NCBI RefSeq assembly: GCF_900497805.2
Contig: NW_020954615.1
Location: 12,222,856 to 12,286,855, forward strand
Direction: 5' to 3'
Source: Vombatus ursinus
Lineage: Eukaryota > Chordata > Mammalia > Diprotodontia > Vombatidae
Length of the DNA stretch: 64,000 nt
The position numbers and the translations under genes were made by a program. Shown in pieces: positions 31,995 to 42,179 of the stretch. The number at the start of each line of letters is the position of its first letter. Position 1 is the stretch's first letter. A model generated the notes under the pieces. The model was given only the letters and a program-made list of their open reading frames with translations, searched no databases and had not been told where the DNA came from.

Positions 31995-32070
31995 GCTCTG
32001 TAAAAGAATGTTCAGTATAGTGAAAGAGCCCTGGAAATGGGATCATAAAAGCTTAATTCAAATCCTGGTT
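31995..32070 (+). mobile_element. MIR 5' fragment
   Basis: cagtatagtgaaagagccct and taattcaaatcctggtt. Confidence 0.5.
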
Positions 32071-32460
32071 AATAATAATAATAGCTAGCATTTATCTAGT
32101 CTTTTAAGACATAATAACATATGTAATATAATATTGAGATGTATCTCAATAAAATTGGGATATAGATATAATGTATTGTTATATATGTGCATATATATGT
32201 GTATGAGTACATATATACATTTTTGTATATGTAGATATACATATGCTATACATATATACACACACACACACAGATTTATTTGATCCTCACAATAACCCTG
32301 TTAGGTTGGTGCTAGTATTATCCCCATTTTACAGCTGAGGAAACTGAGACAAATAAAAGTAAAGTGACTTGCCTAGGGTCACACAACTAAGGGGTATCTG
32401 AAACAAAACTTAAACTCAGTGCATCCTGACTCCAAGTCCACCACTGTAGTCAAGATTCAA
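32071..32460 (-). mobile_element. MIR, antisense, enlarged by an AT/AC microsatellite
   Basis: agctagcatttatctagtct lies left of the TA/TG/CA-rich tract (about 32115-32275). The rest follows: tgatcctcacaataaccctg, gaggaaactgagacaaataa, gacttgcctagggtcacaca. Confidence 0.8.
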
Positions 32461-32479
32461 GTCCAGTTCTTTGGAGTAT

Positions 32480-32545
32480 TATTGTTTCTAAATTACAGAT
32501 GAGGAAACTGAGGAAAAGAGGTTAAAGTCAAAAGGCTAGTAAGTG
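32480..32545 (-). mobile_element. MIR fragment, antisense
   Basis: aaattacagatgaggaaact, gaggaaaagaggttaaagtc. Confidence 0.6.
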
Positions 32546-33204
32546 TGGAAGGTGGAGGCAGTATGGTATGGTAGAAAGAGAGCTGGCTCTTGTTTTTCAC
32601 AAGGAGGGGAGAGGATCGTATGCCAATAGGGAACAATCTCAATGTTTGACCATTGTCCTTCATCCAAGGGCAGCACACAGCTGGGCTGCTTTGGACTTCA
32701 AACATGCAGTGAGATTTGTACTCTGGTCAAAGATCCAAAGCCCCTCAGACCTGCAACTTTTATAAAGTTTTGGACAAAGAGCTGGCATGGCATGGACAGA
32801 AGACTTCCCTGTCATTCATAGAAAACAATATTGGGATAGTCTGGACCGGTCAAATTAGGGAATTTTCTGAATTACCTAATAAGGAATGGAGTGTAAGGAA
32901 TATGGACCCAGGAAATAACTCTAACTGTGCTATGCAAGCATAGGGGGCCAGGGGGAAGTAATGCCCAGTCTCTGGGTTTGTTATCATAGCATAAAGTCAC
33001 ACTGTGGGTCATGGGTCATACTAGTCAAACCAGTTTTCCACTCACAAATGCAAGGCTGATTTGTAAATCCAGATAGGAAAGCAAAGGAGGCAGTCACTAC
33101 AAGCAGAAAGACTCATCCTACCCCTTCAGAAACATAAATGGCCAGAATTTTTGAAGAAGCAGCATACTATGTTGAACATGGTGTTAGGGAGAGATAGAGA
33201 CTGA
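32546..33204. other. Unclassified sequence
   Basis: The first 50 bases (gcagtatggtatggtagaaa) may be a MIR head. The remainder is not recognised. Confidence 0.35.
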
Positions 33205-33420
33205 ACCTAGAATTTCACCAGAATGAGGAATTCCTGGATGAGAAGCTCCCTCCACTGATGTATGTCAACAGCTTTCTTCAGGTGAGAATCCTGGAAAGCT
33301 ACCCACAGCACTGAAAGGTTGGTCCATGTCACAGCTTAGGATGTGTCCAAGGTAGGGTTTGAACCCAGGGCTCTCTAGTTGGTTGAACAACCCTCTATCC
33401 ACTATGCAACAGCACCTCCC
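33205..33420 (-). mobile_element. Marsupial MIR-like SINE with extended tail, antisense
   Basis: Tail segment aggaattcctggatgagaag..ccctccactgatgtatgtca, then cactgaaaggttggtcc, gtagggtttgaacccagggc, and the reversed head ccctctatccactatgc. Confidence 0.78.
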
Positions 33421-33618
33421 AGAGTAAGGAGGACATAGGCTCAATTTCCATCTCTGACCCTTAATTATATCACTTAACTCTTCTAAGACTCGTCAGCATC
33501 CATAAAATGGGTGTAATTCTACATGTTTCATGTATTTCATAGGCTTATTGAGGTTTAAATGAGATAGTCAAATGTAAGGTGCTTTGCAACCTTTAAAGCT
33601 CCATTTAAATTGCAGTTA
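33421..33618 (+). mobile_element. MIR, sense
   Basis: taattatatcacttaactct, ataaaatgggtgtaattcta, aggtttaaatgagatagtca, ggtgctttgcaaccttt. Confidence 0.75.
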
Positions 33619-33619
33619 T

Positions 33620-33895
33620 TAGTAATAATACCAATAGTAATATTGCATGCATTTATATGATGCCTTAAGACTTATAAAGTACCTTACAAATATTTTATTT
33701 TATCCTTACAACTGTCCTGGGAGGTAGGTATTAAAATTAAACCCACTTTACAGATGAGAAAATTAAGGCAGGCAGAGGTTAAGTAACTTGCCAAGGGTCT
33801 CTCATTTAGTAACTAGCTGAAATCACATTCAAACCCAGGTCCATCCTGATTCCAGATCCCATGCCCTTCACCATGCCACCTGGCAGCCTAGTACT
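33620..33895 (-). mobile_element. MIR/CORE-SINE, antisense, near full length
   Basis: gcatttatatgatgccttaa, ctgtcctgggaggtaggtat, cagaggttaagtaacttgcc, tgattccagatcccatgccc. Confidence 0.85.
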
Positions 33896-33969
33896 ATAGT
33901 TCCCCTCCTCCAAATCCAGAAGGCAGAGAAGGTCCACAACCAGTAGATAACACTAGCAAGGCAACACCA

Positions 33970-34032
33970 GCAGGAATGTGATGGAGTCAGATACATACTA
34001 CACCAATGAAATTAAAGGTCCTGTTAAAAAAA
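33970..34032. repeat. 63-bp perfect inverted repeat, left arm
   Basis: Reverse complement of 37216-37278 at all 63 positions. It ends in an A-run, like a retroposon tail, and contains ctacaccaatgaaat, which resembles CORE-SINE tail segments elsewhere in the window. Confidence 0.97.
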
Positions 34033-34285
34033 CCTTGAAAAAGGTTTTTTCCTCATTCAGAAAAAAAAAAATGAGGAGCATCTTCTCTCATGTTCCCTCA
34101 GATGTCATGGTCTCCTCCCTTTGTTTTCTCCCTCTCCTCAAGCTGCTAGACTGCTTATTACCTGTGGTATTTACTTTCAATGTTATAACTAGGTCAAGGT
34201 AGCTGGAATTTTGTCCCAGGGTGCTGAAAATATTTGAAGTCGCTTAGCAGTGTAAGGGAAAAAACAGAGCTTAGCATTAGCTAGC
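34033..34285. other. Unclassified sequence
   Basis: Contains a small self-complementary patch, aaccttgaaaaaggtt, at 34032-34047. No gene or repeat recognised. Confidence 0.4.
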
Positions 34286-34289
34286 AAGA

Positions 34290-35235
34290 ATATCTAAAGT
34301 TCAAAATGGGTGCCTAATTTAGACATAAAGGGTGATACCACGGCCAAATTAGGGAGGCATGGAATAGCTTACCGATCAAATCTGTGGAGAAGGGAGGAAT
34401 TTATGACCAAACAAGAAACAGAGAACATTATTAAATTTAAAAGGTTTTGCACAAACAAAATCAATGCATTTAGAAGGAAAGCAGAAAGCTGGGGGAAAAT
34501 TTTTACAGCAAGTGTCCTGATAGAGACTTCATATATCAAATATGTAGAGAACTGAGTTAAATTTATAAAAATACAAATAATTCCCCAATTGATAAATGGT
34601 CAAAGGATATGGACAGGCATTTTTCAGATGAAGAAATCAAAGCTATCTATAATCATATGAAAAAAAATGCTCTATATCACTATTGAGTAGACTAGAGCAA
34701 ATTAAAACAACTCTGGGGTACCACCTCCCAGCTACCAGATTGACTAATATGACAGAAAAGGATAATGATAAATGTTGTAGTAGATGTGAGAAAAATTGGG
34801 ACCCTAATGTGTTGTTGGTGGAGTTGTGAACGGATTTAACCATTCTGGAGAGCAATTTAGAACTATGCCCAAAGGGCAATCAAACTGTGCATACTTTTTG
34901 ATCCAGCAATACCATTACTAGCTCTATATCCCAAAGAGATCATTAAAAATGGAAAAGGACCCAATGTACAAAAATATTTGAAGCAGCTCTTTTTGTGGTG
35001 GTAAAGAATTGGAAATTGAGGGAATGCCCATCAACTGAGGAATGGCTGAACATGTTGTGATATATGAATGTGATAGAATCCTATTGTTCTATAAGAAATG
35101 AAGTTGATTAATTTCTTCACCTACTCCTTTCTTGTAAGGTGGGGACCTACTTGGGAGAGGGGGGAGGTTTACTGGGAAATGACTACAATGTTTTGTAAAA
35201 GCATTAATCAAACTTTAAAAAAAACACAAAATGCC
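34290..35235 (+). mobile_element. L1 LINE, ORF2 C-terminus, short 3' UTR
   Basis: Frame at 34310-34555 reads FKRFCTNKINAFRRKAESWGKIFT, matching the L1 FCTAKE..QPTTWEKIFA region. Then come ccccaattgataaatggtca, ttgttggtggagttgtgaac, gatccagcaataccattact and catcaactgaggaatggctg. It jumps to a different 3' end with gtttactgggaaatgact and an A tail at 35217-35225. 5'-truncated and dead. Confidence 0.9.
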
Positions 35236-35440
35236 TGGAAAAGGAAGATAGTAGAGGTAGAATGTCCTGGTTATAATGATAATACTCCAGGTGGGTGACA
35301 ATGAAGGCTTCTATTAACATGGTGAGAGGGAGGGTAATATAGAGTAGAAAGACAAAGGATCTTGCACAGATGGAATTGACAGGATTTGATGAATGGTAAA
35401 ATATAACATGTGAAAGAATATTAGAAGCCACAGACAGCCC
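35236..35440 (-). mobile_element. L2 ORF2 fragment, antisense
   Basis: ataatactccaggtgggtga, gatggaattgacaggatttg. Confidence 0.65.
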
Positions 35441-35464
35441 TAATTTTTTGACAGTCATCTAGTT

Positions 35465-35745
35465 CCAGGCTGGTTGGTTGTTGTCCTTCATTCTTGAGGA
35501 GGACCAAAATGACATCATTATGTTGGAGTCAAGGTACAGTGTGGCTGACTGTGGCTGATCAGACCAATACAAGCTTGGAAGGCTCCAGGCACAGAAGTAA
35601 TATGTGGATACTTGTTCCCTTGTCTCATCCATTAAATTGTGAGCTCCTGAAGTAAAGAGACTGTCTTTTGCCTCCTTTTGCATCCCATGTGCTCAGTGCC
35701 TGGCACGTAGTAGGTGCTTAATAAATGTTTCTTGATTGACCTGAC
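35465..35745. mobile_element. Marsupial interspersed repeat, copy 2, with L2 tip
   Basis: 35465-35635 pairs with 62-245 (accaaaatgacatca; gctgatcagaccaataca). It is followed by a sense L2 tip at 35640-35745 (gagctcctgaagtaaagaga; gtgcctggcacgtagtaggt). Confidence 0.6.
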
Positions 35746-36113
35746 TCAGCTAGTGCTCCACAGGCCATAGTCAACTCCACACCGCGATGCAGCAATGGTA
35801 GAAATGCTTCATGGAAGAACTTCTTATCTCTCCTGGTATGTTGCAAGATCTAATATAGAAACACATAGCATACAATCATATAATGCAGTGATCCTGAACA
35901 TTAACAATTTTTATTTTAAACACCATTGACAGAGTCATTCTGTCTTCTCTACAACCAGTTATTATAGTTAGAGTACAAGTAGATGTTAAAAACCCTGAAT
36001 GTCCCATTCTCTATATAAGACCATCAAATTTATGTTAGAAATTTTGTTTCTAATGATATTTTATAATTTTATTCATTTTCATGTGCTTTTATTACTTTTT
36101 TTCTTTTCATCAG
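35746..36113. other. Unclassified AT-rich sequence upstream of the candidate exon
   Basis: No repeat recognised. The last 50 bases form a long pyrimidine tract ending in CAG (36111-36113). Confidence 0.4.
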
Positions 36114-36172
36114 GCTGTCCAAAAATCCTTTTACGTTAACACCTTAAGGAAGATGCGAGGAGCCCAGGCAAG
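36114..36172 (+). CDS. Candidate 59-nt internal exon, gene unknown
   Basis: Seen: a T-rich tract with few AGs (about 36085-36110) ends in catCAG at 36113, and the segment ends AAG followed by GTTAGTGA at 36173. Only one of the three frames is open. It reads AVQKSFYVNTLRKMRGAQAR (last codon split), so phase 0 in and phase 2 out. The other two frames have stops. There is no recognisable repeat inside. I do not recognise the peptide and no second exon in compatible frame was found. Pseudo-exons with good signals are common, so this is a candidate only; a noncoding RNA exon is an alternative. Confidence 0.22.
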
Positions 36173-36194
36173 GTTAGTGATGAATATGAATGGC

Positions 36195-36365
36195 CTTGTT
36201 AACAATTGTTCAGTTCTGTCTGACTCTTCATTATCCCAGATGAGGAAACTGAGGAAAACAGGGTTAAGTGACTTACCTAGGGTCACATAGCTAGTAAGTG
36301 TCTGAGGCCAAATTTGAACTCAAGTCTTTCTGACTCTAGGCCCAGTTCTATATCCTTAGAATCAC
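36195..36365 (-). mobile_element. CORE-SINE, antisense, internally shortened
   Basis: attgttcagttctgtctgac, gatgaggaaactgaggaaaa, cttacctagggtcacatagc, gaactcaagtctttctgact. It lacks the caaaccactcc segment of the long type. Confidence 0.85.
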
Positions 36366-36938
36366 CTATCTCTCCTTGGCAGCAGTTGCCAGCCCATTTA
36401 CTGAACACTGCCTGTGGCATCCTGAGAAAGGCCAGAAATTCTCTGCCCCCACACCACTCAGGGACAGAATATCGTGTATTATCTGAGGACCAGAACCTTT
36501 CTTTTGTCAGATCACAGCTGTGATAATACATGAAATATTTGAAGCCCCAAACATTCTTGTGCCCATCAGCTACCATTTGGTGGCAATCTTTTAAGGCTGC
36601 CTCAAGTACTGTAATAGCAGAACATCTTCAGAGCTCTGATGCTATCACAGAAGATTAAATTCTGCACCAGCAGAAAAGACCAGAAATGCAGAGCTGCATT
36701 TCAATGTTTTCCCTTCACAATTTCATACCTTGGGAGACTAGTACATGCGGAGTGTTTTTAAAATAACTGCTTAATAAGGAATTTGACTCATACTGGTCTC
36801 AGAACAAGAGAGAATTAAGAAGGAAATTTGGGATAAAACAATGACAGCAAATGACTTAACAAAGCAAAATGAAAATAAAAATATCGAAAGTGACTTAGAC
36901 TGAGGTAGTTTGCCTTATTGATTATTCAAGTAGAGGCT
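36366..36938. other. Repeat-free unique block
   Basis: No repeat recognised. Complex, moderately AT-rich, no long coding frame. It lies 0.2 kb downstream of the candidate exon. Confidence 0.4.
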
Positions 36939-37049
36939 GCTGTTGTTGATGAAGGTGGCAATGGTGGTGGTGGTAGTAGTGGTTATGATGATGACTGTGG
37001 TGATGGTGATGATGATGGTGGTGGCGGTGGTGGTGGTGGTGATGGTGAT
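36939..37049. repeat. (TGG/GAT)n trinucleotide-rich tract
   Basis: Mixed TGG, GAT and GGC triplets, purine-thymine skewed and G-rich on the plus strand. Confidence 0.92.
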
Positions 37050-37054
37050 CTGAC

Positions 37055-37175
37055 TTTGGTTGAGTGTGACTTTGGACAAATCACTTTCCTCCTCTAGATT
37101 TCAATTTCCTCATCTTCAAAATGACAAGTTGGACTATGTGAACTCTAAGATCATGTCAGCTTAAATATGTGACAA
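37055..37175 (+). mobile_element. MIR 3' half
   Basis: gtgactttggacaaatcact, tttcaatttcctcatcttca, gttggactatgtgaactcta. Confidence 0.7.
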
Positions 37176-37215
37176 TAAAAGTAGCAGCAACTCAGATTTA
37201 TTGTATTTCAGGGTT

Positions 37216-37278
37216 TTTTTTTAACAGGACCTTTAATTTCATTGGTGTAGTATGTATCTGACTCCATCACATTCCTGC
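37216..37278. repeat. 63-bp perfect inverted repeat, right arm
   Basis: Identical in reverse complement to 33970-34032. The T-run here (37214-37222, nine T) corresponds to the A-run of the other arm. Beyond the 63 bp the flanks do not align. Confidence 0.97.
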
Positions 37279-37309
37279 TCCCATTACTTCCTCTTGCTTC
37301 TACAACAAA

Positions 37310-37400
37310 CACAAATTTCTCTGTTTAGCATTAAAAGCCTTAACAAACTGGATTGAAACCATCATTCTGGACTGAATTTATTCTCAAAATCTCCTCCTCC
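37310..37400 (+). mobile_element. L2 fragment, sense
   Basis: ttctctgtttagcattaaaa and gccttaacaaactggattga, the L2 ORF2 end. Confidence 0.6.
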
Positions 37401-37487
37401 AGGTGAAGAACTTCATCTCCCAATGCCAATCTGCAGCTCTTTGGCAACTTAGAGTCTTAGGGTGACTAGAATCAAACTAGAACACTA

Positions 37488-37630
37488 AGAGCTTAAGTGA
37501 CCTTTTGGGACATACAGCTGGCATTTGTAAGAGTAAGTCATCCAACAGTCCACAGTCAACAAGGATGGGACTTGAATTCTGATCTTTCTGACCCAAAAGT
37601 CAGTCCTCTGTCCACTGGGGCCATGCTGTG
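37488..37630 (-). mobile_element. MIR, antisense, degraded
   Basis: gagcttaagtgacctttt, gggacttgaattctgatctt, cagtcctctgtccactgggg. Confidence 0.65.
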
Positions 37631-37631
37631 T

Positions 37632-38375
37632 GCCTAGGGATACAAAGATTTCAAATGACCCAGTCCCTATTCTGAAAGAGCTTATATGCTTTTACGGTTA
37701 GGGGGGAAGTAGGGGCATAAAACTCTATACACAGATAAATCTAGCACTAGTCTGGCCTCAAGGAGTTTACAGCCCACTGAGGGGAAATAACATAAAAATT
37801 GATAAATACAAAATATATACAATATAAAAACAGTAATTTCTGAGGAGAAGGAGGAGTACAAACAGCTAGGAGGATCAGGAAGGAACTCTCATAGGAAGTG
37901 ACTCTTGATCTGAGCTTTGAAAGGGACAAAGGATTCTAAGAAGGGAAGATGAAAAAGGAGCATTCCAGGCATGAGGAACTGCTGGGGCAAAGGGAGGGAG
38001 GGAGGAGATAGACTCTCATCCATGGGGAATAAGAATCAGACCAGTTTGGTGAAAACATAGAATGTGTGAAAGGGAAGTAACCTTCCAGAATAAATTGATG
38101 CTGGCAAGATGGTTTCAATTCAGTTTGTTAAAGATTTTGATGCTAAAGAGACACATTTGCATTTATAGTAGAGAAGATGGAGTCATGAGAGCAAGAAGAG
38201 GATAGGATCAGATGCATGTTTTGGAGAAGAGTTTGCCAGTTGTGTGGAGGACAGATTAGAGAGAAAAGTTACTGGAGGCAGGGAGGACAATTAGGGGACT
38301 CCTGCAGTGGTACAGGGGCAAGGTAACACAAGCTTGAGCAAAGTGTGAGTGACAGGAATATTAGACTGCCAAGAC
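37632..38375 (-). mobile_element. L2 LINE, antisense, about 0.75 kb
   Basis: gatacaaagatttcaaatga, ctcaaggagtttacagccca, ctgagctttgaaagggacaa, ggagcattccaggcatgagg, ggcagggaggacaattaggg, in order. Confidence 0.85.
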
Positions 38376-38885
38376 TAGATATGTTTGAAAGGGAATCCTA
38401 TAAAATCAAACTGGAAGGATACAATGGAAGCCTGAAAAGTCTCCAAAGGTAGATTCCTGGCCAACAACTTCACTTAGGTAAGAAGTTTTCATTTTCCATC
38501 TTGGAGGAGAAAAGATACCTCACAATAAACAAACTTGACCTTCAGTTTTTTCTCTTACACTTACAGCAATGAATAAGTTTGGCCTTTAGTCGTATTCACA
38601 CTTCAACTACCAAGGTCCTACCTTGGTGCCTAACCTTTCAACATGTCAGTGATATAAGGAAGGGAGAACAAATTACAATCTGTCGCAAAATCCATATCGT
38701 CCTTGAGAAGAGATCAGAAGGAAGTGGAAAAGCCAAGGCTGATTATCTAGGAGTTTTATCCATTTTTACCTAAGCACAAAGTAGAATTAAAAGAACAGTA
38801 GATATTACTATGAAAATATAACTGAAAAAATGACTTAAAAGTAAACCAAACCCTTCAAATTAATAACAAACCAAGATGGTCCCAG
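38376..38885. other. Unclassified sequence
   Basis: No clear repeat. A T-rich tract ends in ttacag at about 38567, but the following sequence has stops in all frames, so it is not a coding exon. Confidence 0.4.
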
Positions 38886-38888
38886 ACA

Positions 38889-38890
<2 letters not shown>

Positions 38891-38961
<71 letters not shown>

Positions 38962-39113
38962 TATGTATATATATATACATACACACATATGTATATGTGT
39001 GTGTATGTATGCATGTATATGTATATATAATGTGTGTATATATGTATATACACATATACATATATACATGTACATATATATGTCTGTTTGTATACATATA
39101 TATAATATATATT
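38891..39113. repeat. (CT)n-(TA)n-(TATG/CA)n compound microsatellite
   Basis: CT at 38891-38924, TA at 38925-38950, then mixed TATG, TACA and TGTA units to 39113. Open frames in this stretch on both strands are repeat artefacts. Confidence 0.96.
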
Positions 39114-39154
39114 GAAATAATACCTCCCTCCTTGTGGCAGAGCTGGGCAAAATG

Positions 39155-39287
39155 CTGGATACATGGAATCATGGATCTAGATTTAGAGATAGAAGGGACC
39201 TCAAAGGTATTTTCTTTGAAGTCCCTCATTTTACAAGCAAGAAAACTGAGGGGAAATTTAGTGACTCACCCAAGATCATAGTCAAGA
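39155..39287 (-). mobile_element. MIR3-like SINE, antisense
   Basis: gatagaagggacctcaaagg, ccctcattttacaagcaaga, ctcacccaagatcata. Confidence 0.72.
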
Positions 39288-39560
39288 AGTTAACAAGCAT
39301 TTATCGAGTCTATTATATTCCAGGTGCTGAAGATAACAAGAAAGGCAAAAGATGGTCTCTGACCTCTAGGGTCTCACAGTCTAATAGGAGAGACAATATG
39401 CAAACAATTATTTATAAGTGAGATATATATGTGCAGGATAAAGTGGAGATAATCTCAGAGGAAAGACACTAAGATTAAGGACTGGTAAATGCCCCTTGCT
39501 GAGACCTGAAGGAAGCCAGAAAGCAGAGACGAGGAAGAATAGAGTTCTAGGCATAGAAAG
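39288..39560 (-). mobile_element. L2 3' end, antisense
   Basis: taacaagcatttatcgagtc, ctctagggtctcacagtcta, gtggagataatctcagagga, gaccagaaggaagccag-type end. Confidence 0.8.
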
Positions 39561-39745
39561 CCATCTAGTTCAAAATCATTCATCTAAAACTGGAAGTGAC
39601 TGAAGAGGCCATCTAGTCTGACCTCTGAGTCAAGTGAATCACAAAATCTGAGTCAGGATGGATTTCAGCAGCCATCCTGCCCAAACTATGCATGAAAGGA
39701 ATATTTACTGCAATGCATCAAACAAGGCTGGTAAGATTGATGCAA
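39561..39745 (-). mobile_element. MIR3/L3-like remnants
   Basis: Two fragments with ccatctagt (39563 and 39612) and one with atgcatgaaaggaatatt. They are too degraded to bound. Confidence 0.45.
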
Positions 39746-39758
39746 GATTGTCACTCAT

Positions 39759-39895
39759 GGGGCAGCTAGTTGGCACAGTAGGCAGAGCACCAGCCCTGGA
39801 TTCAGGAGGACCTGAGTTCAAATCCAGCCTCAGACACATAACACTTACTAGCTGTGTGACCCTGGGCAAGTCACTTAACCCCGTTGCAAAAAAAA
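39759..39895 (+). mobile_element. CORE-SINE, short A-tailed type, with TSD
   Basis: gggcagctagttggcacagt through cctgggcaagtcacttaacc to an A tail. Flanked by attgtcactcat (39747-39758) and attgtcattcat (39896-39907), one mismatch in 12. Confidence 0.96.
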
Positions 39896-40189
39896 ATTGT
39901 CATTCATCATCCCTGAAGTATATAGTGTGAATTGTAGATGTGAATGCCCACCTCAACTAGGTAGTCTTACCTCCCGGTTCTACCCTGTCTAATCCATCCT
40001 TCACACAGCTGCCAAAGTGCAGATTTGACCATGTCACTCCCCTACTCAAGTATCACCAGTATCCTCTTACCTTTATGATTAATTATAGACTCATCAGCCT
40101 GGCATTTAAAGCCTTATACAATCTGGCTCCATCTTGCCTTTCTAGAACTACTACACAATATTTTCCTTCATGCATTCTATGTTCTAGGA

Positions 40190-40233
<44 letters not shown>

Positions 40234-40244
40234 ANNNNNNNNNN

Positions 40245-40299
<55 letters not shown>

Positions 40300-40458
40300 A
40301 AGAAAGAGAAAGGAAGGAAGAGAAAGGAAGGGAGAGAAAGGAAGGGAGAGAAAGAAAGAAAGAAAGACAGGAAGGAAGGAAGGAAGGAAGGAAGGAAGGA
40401 AGGAAGGAAGGAAGGAAGGAAGGAAGGAAGGAAGGAAGGAAGGAAGGAAGGAAGGAAG
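40190..40458. repeat. (GAAA)n-(GGAA)n microsatellite with assembly gap
   Basis: GAAA units to about 40365, with ten N at 40235-40244, then about 90 bases of GGAA. True length is unresolved. The long open frames across it on both strands are repeat translations. Confidence 0.98.
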
Positions 40459-40722
40459 AGGCATCTAAGTGGTGTGATGGTTAAAGCATTATCTCTGTAG
40501 GCAGGAAGACCTAAGATCAAATCTAATCTTGGACACTGATTAATTGTGTGATCCTGGGCAAGTCACTTCACCTATCTGCCTCAGACTTTTCAATGGTAAA
40601 ATGGGAATCATAATAACCCCTATTTCCCAGGGTTCTTGTGAGTATCCAATAAAAGAATATTTGTAAAGAGCTTAGGGCACATAATAGGTGTTTATTGTTC
40701 AATAAATGTTTGTTTCCCTCCA
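40459..40722 (+). mobile_element. CORE-SINE, MIR-tailed type
   Basis: ggcatctaagtggtgtgatg, gatcctgggcaagtcacttc, cccagggttcttgtgagtat, aataggtgtttattgttcaa. Confidence 0.92.
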
Positions 40723-40769
40723 CTTTTTCCCCCAGCAAAACTGGCTTACTGTCCTCCAAACTCAGAATT

Positions 40770-40955
40770 ACATCCCAGGGTAAGTCACTTAACCTCTCAG
40801 CCTCAATTTCCTCATTTGTAAAATCAGGATAATAGTAACTACCTCCCAGGGTTATTGTGAGGATGAAATTAGATGATATTTATAAAGAGCTAAGCACAGT
40901 GTCTGGCACACAGTAGGTGCTATATAAATATTAGCTATTATTAGCTTTTTATATC
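40770..40955 (+). mobile_element. SINE 3' two-thirds, MIR-tailed type
   Basis: gggtaagtcacttaacctct, cctcccagggttattgtgag, cacacagtaggtgctatata. The head is missing. Confidence 0.88.
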
Positions 40956-41125
40956 CTTTTTTTTATTCCTTTGCACAGGAATTTGCCCGTTTGAACCCAG
41001 AATGTTTTCCTTTCCCAGTACACATTTTTCAATCTTTCAATTCCTTCAAGATTCAACCCAGGTGCCGCCTGTGCCACCTTAATAAATGCCCCTTTCTAAA
41101 ATCTACTTAAAGCTGTCCTCAGCTC

Positions 41126-41395
41126 CCAATACAGGCACCATCACCAGCCACTACTGTCCTGGGCATGTAGATATGAAGATAGGAAGTCCAAAGTCCTCAA
41201 GACCCTTCAAAGCATGGAAGGTCCTTTTTTGTAATCAAATCAAAAGCTGAAAGTTTGCCTTTAGCCCCAGATGGATCTTTCTCTGAGGGAACTATCTAAA
41301 ATTTCTTCCATCTCTGATTTTGTATGATTCTCTAAGAAACTCTAAGAGCTATGGAGTAAGATCCCAAGGTTACATTTGGTACCAGTATCTTGAAT
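41126..41395. other. Mostly unclassified
   Basis: 41300-41340 resembles a MIR tail (ttccatctctgattttgtat). The rest is not recognised. Confidence 0.4.
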
Positions 41396-41397
41396 AA

Positions 41398-41540
41398 AAT
41401 GAATTAATTAATAAAAGGCACTTATTAAGCATTTGCTATGTGAAAAACACTGTGCTAAGTGCTGAGGATACATTTTTAAAATGATACAATCTCTGCCCTC
41501 TGGTAGGTTATATTCTATTGGGCAGGGGGAATCAACATAT
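41398..41540 (-). mobile_element. L2 3' end, antisense
   Basis: ggcacttattaagcatttgc, aacactgtgctaagtgctga, gtaggttatattctattggg. Confidence 0.8.
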
Positions 41541-42178
41541 GAAGGGGAGTGGTGATAAGGAGAGATATTTTTATTTAGAAAATCACAGGGATGGTGAGTG
41601 TTGCCAGAAGGGGTCTAGATTGACACACCCTTTCCAGTAGTCATAACAGAACTGATTCAATTATGATTCCCAAGCTAGATAGGCAGCCCTGGGGAGTATC
41701 ATACAGTAGGGCCAATGGAGATGACCAGAATTAAATGAAGCACAGAAAGGATCATCCAACTCTAACTCTTCCAGTTCTGGTGGCCTATTGTTCTCTAAGT
41801 AAATGAACTTACAGGAGTGAGCAGAATCTAAATTAAATGGGATGTTTCATTAACTGGATTCCTCTCTCAAAACCTTTCACTCTCCTTTTGGGAGAAAGTG
41901 GTCAGTCCAAAAGTAAGGTCAACAGTTTGTTGGATTTAACCTAAAAACAAAGTCCAAGGTATCATAAGAGGAGTGCAGGTTAAGTTATATAGAAGAAGGA
42001 TATTACCTCTGTGGAGATTGGAATCCAAAGGCTGAATGCCCAGTTAGTGGGTGCATTGTAGTGGAGAGAGACTCTTTTCAGGTATTGGTTGAAATAAACA
42101 TCCACTAAGATTCATTCCACCTCTGTGATTCTTTGAAAGCTACTTCAAGTCTCCCGGGGTGGGGAGGGAAAATAAAAA
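41541..42178. other. Unclassified sequence
   Basis: No confident repeat. 42085-42150 has a SINE-tail-like end. Confidence 0.35.
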
Positions 42179-42179
42179 A

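Larger units (their letters stand above)
39945..41125 (+). mobile_element. L2 LINE, sense, interrupted by microsatellite and SINEs
   Basis: Consecutive L2 pieces: 39945-40190 (gaccatgtcactcccctact; tggcatttaaagccttatac), 40728-40765 (agcaaaactggcttactgtc) and 40960-41125 (tcctttgcacaggaatttgc; caagattcaacccaggtgcc). Between them lie a (GAAA)/(GGAA) array, one SINE and a second SINE 3' end. Confidence 0.82.

Noticed and set aside
38540-38600. Acceptor-like ttacag with downstream sequence as an exon
   Set aside because: All three frames are closed within a few codons and no donor follows at a sensible distance.
38855-39281. Four overlapping long frames
   Set aside because: TA/CA/TATG microsatellite frames plus a MIR3 end.
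40075-40520. 141- and 145-codon open frames
   Set aside because: Translation of GAAA/GGAA repeats spanning an assembly gap, preceded by an L2 fragment.
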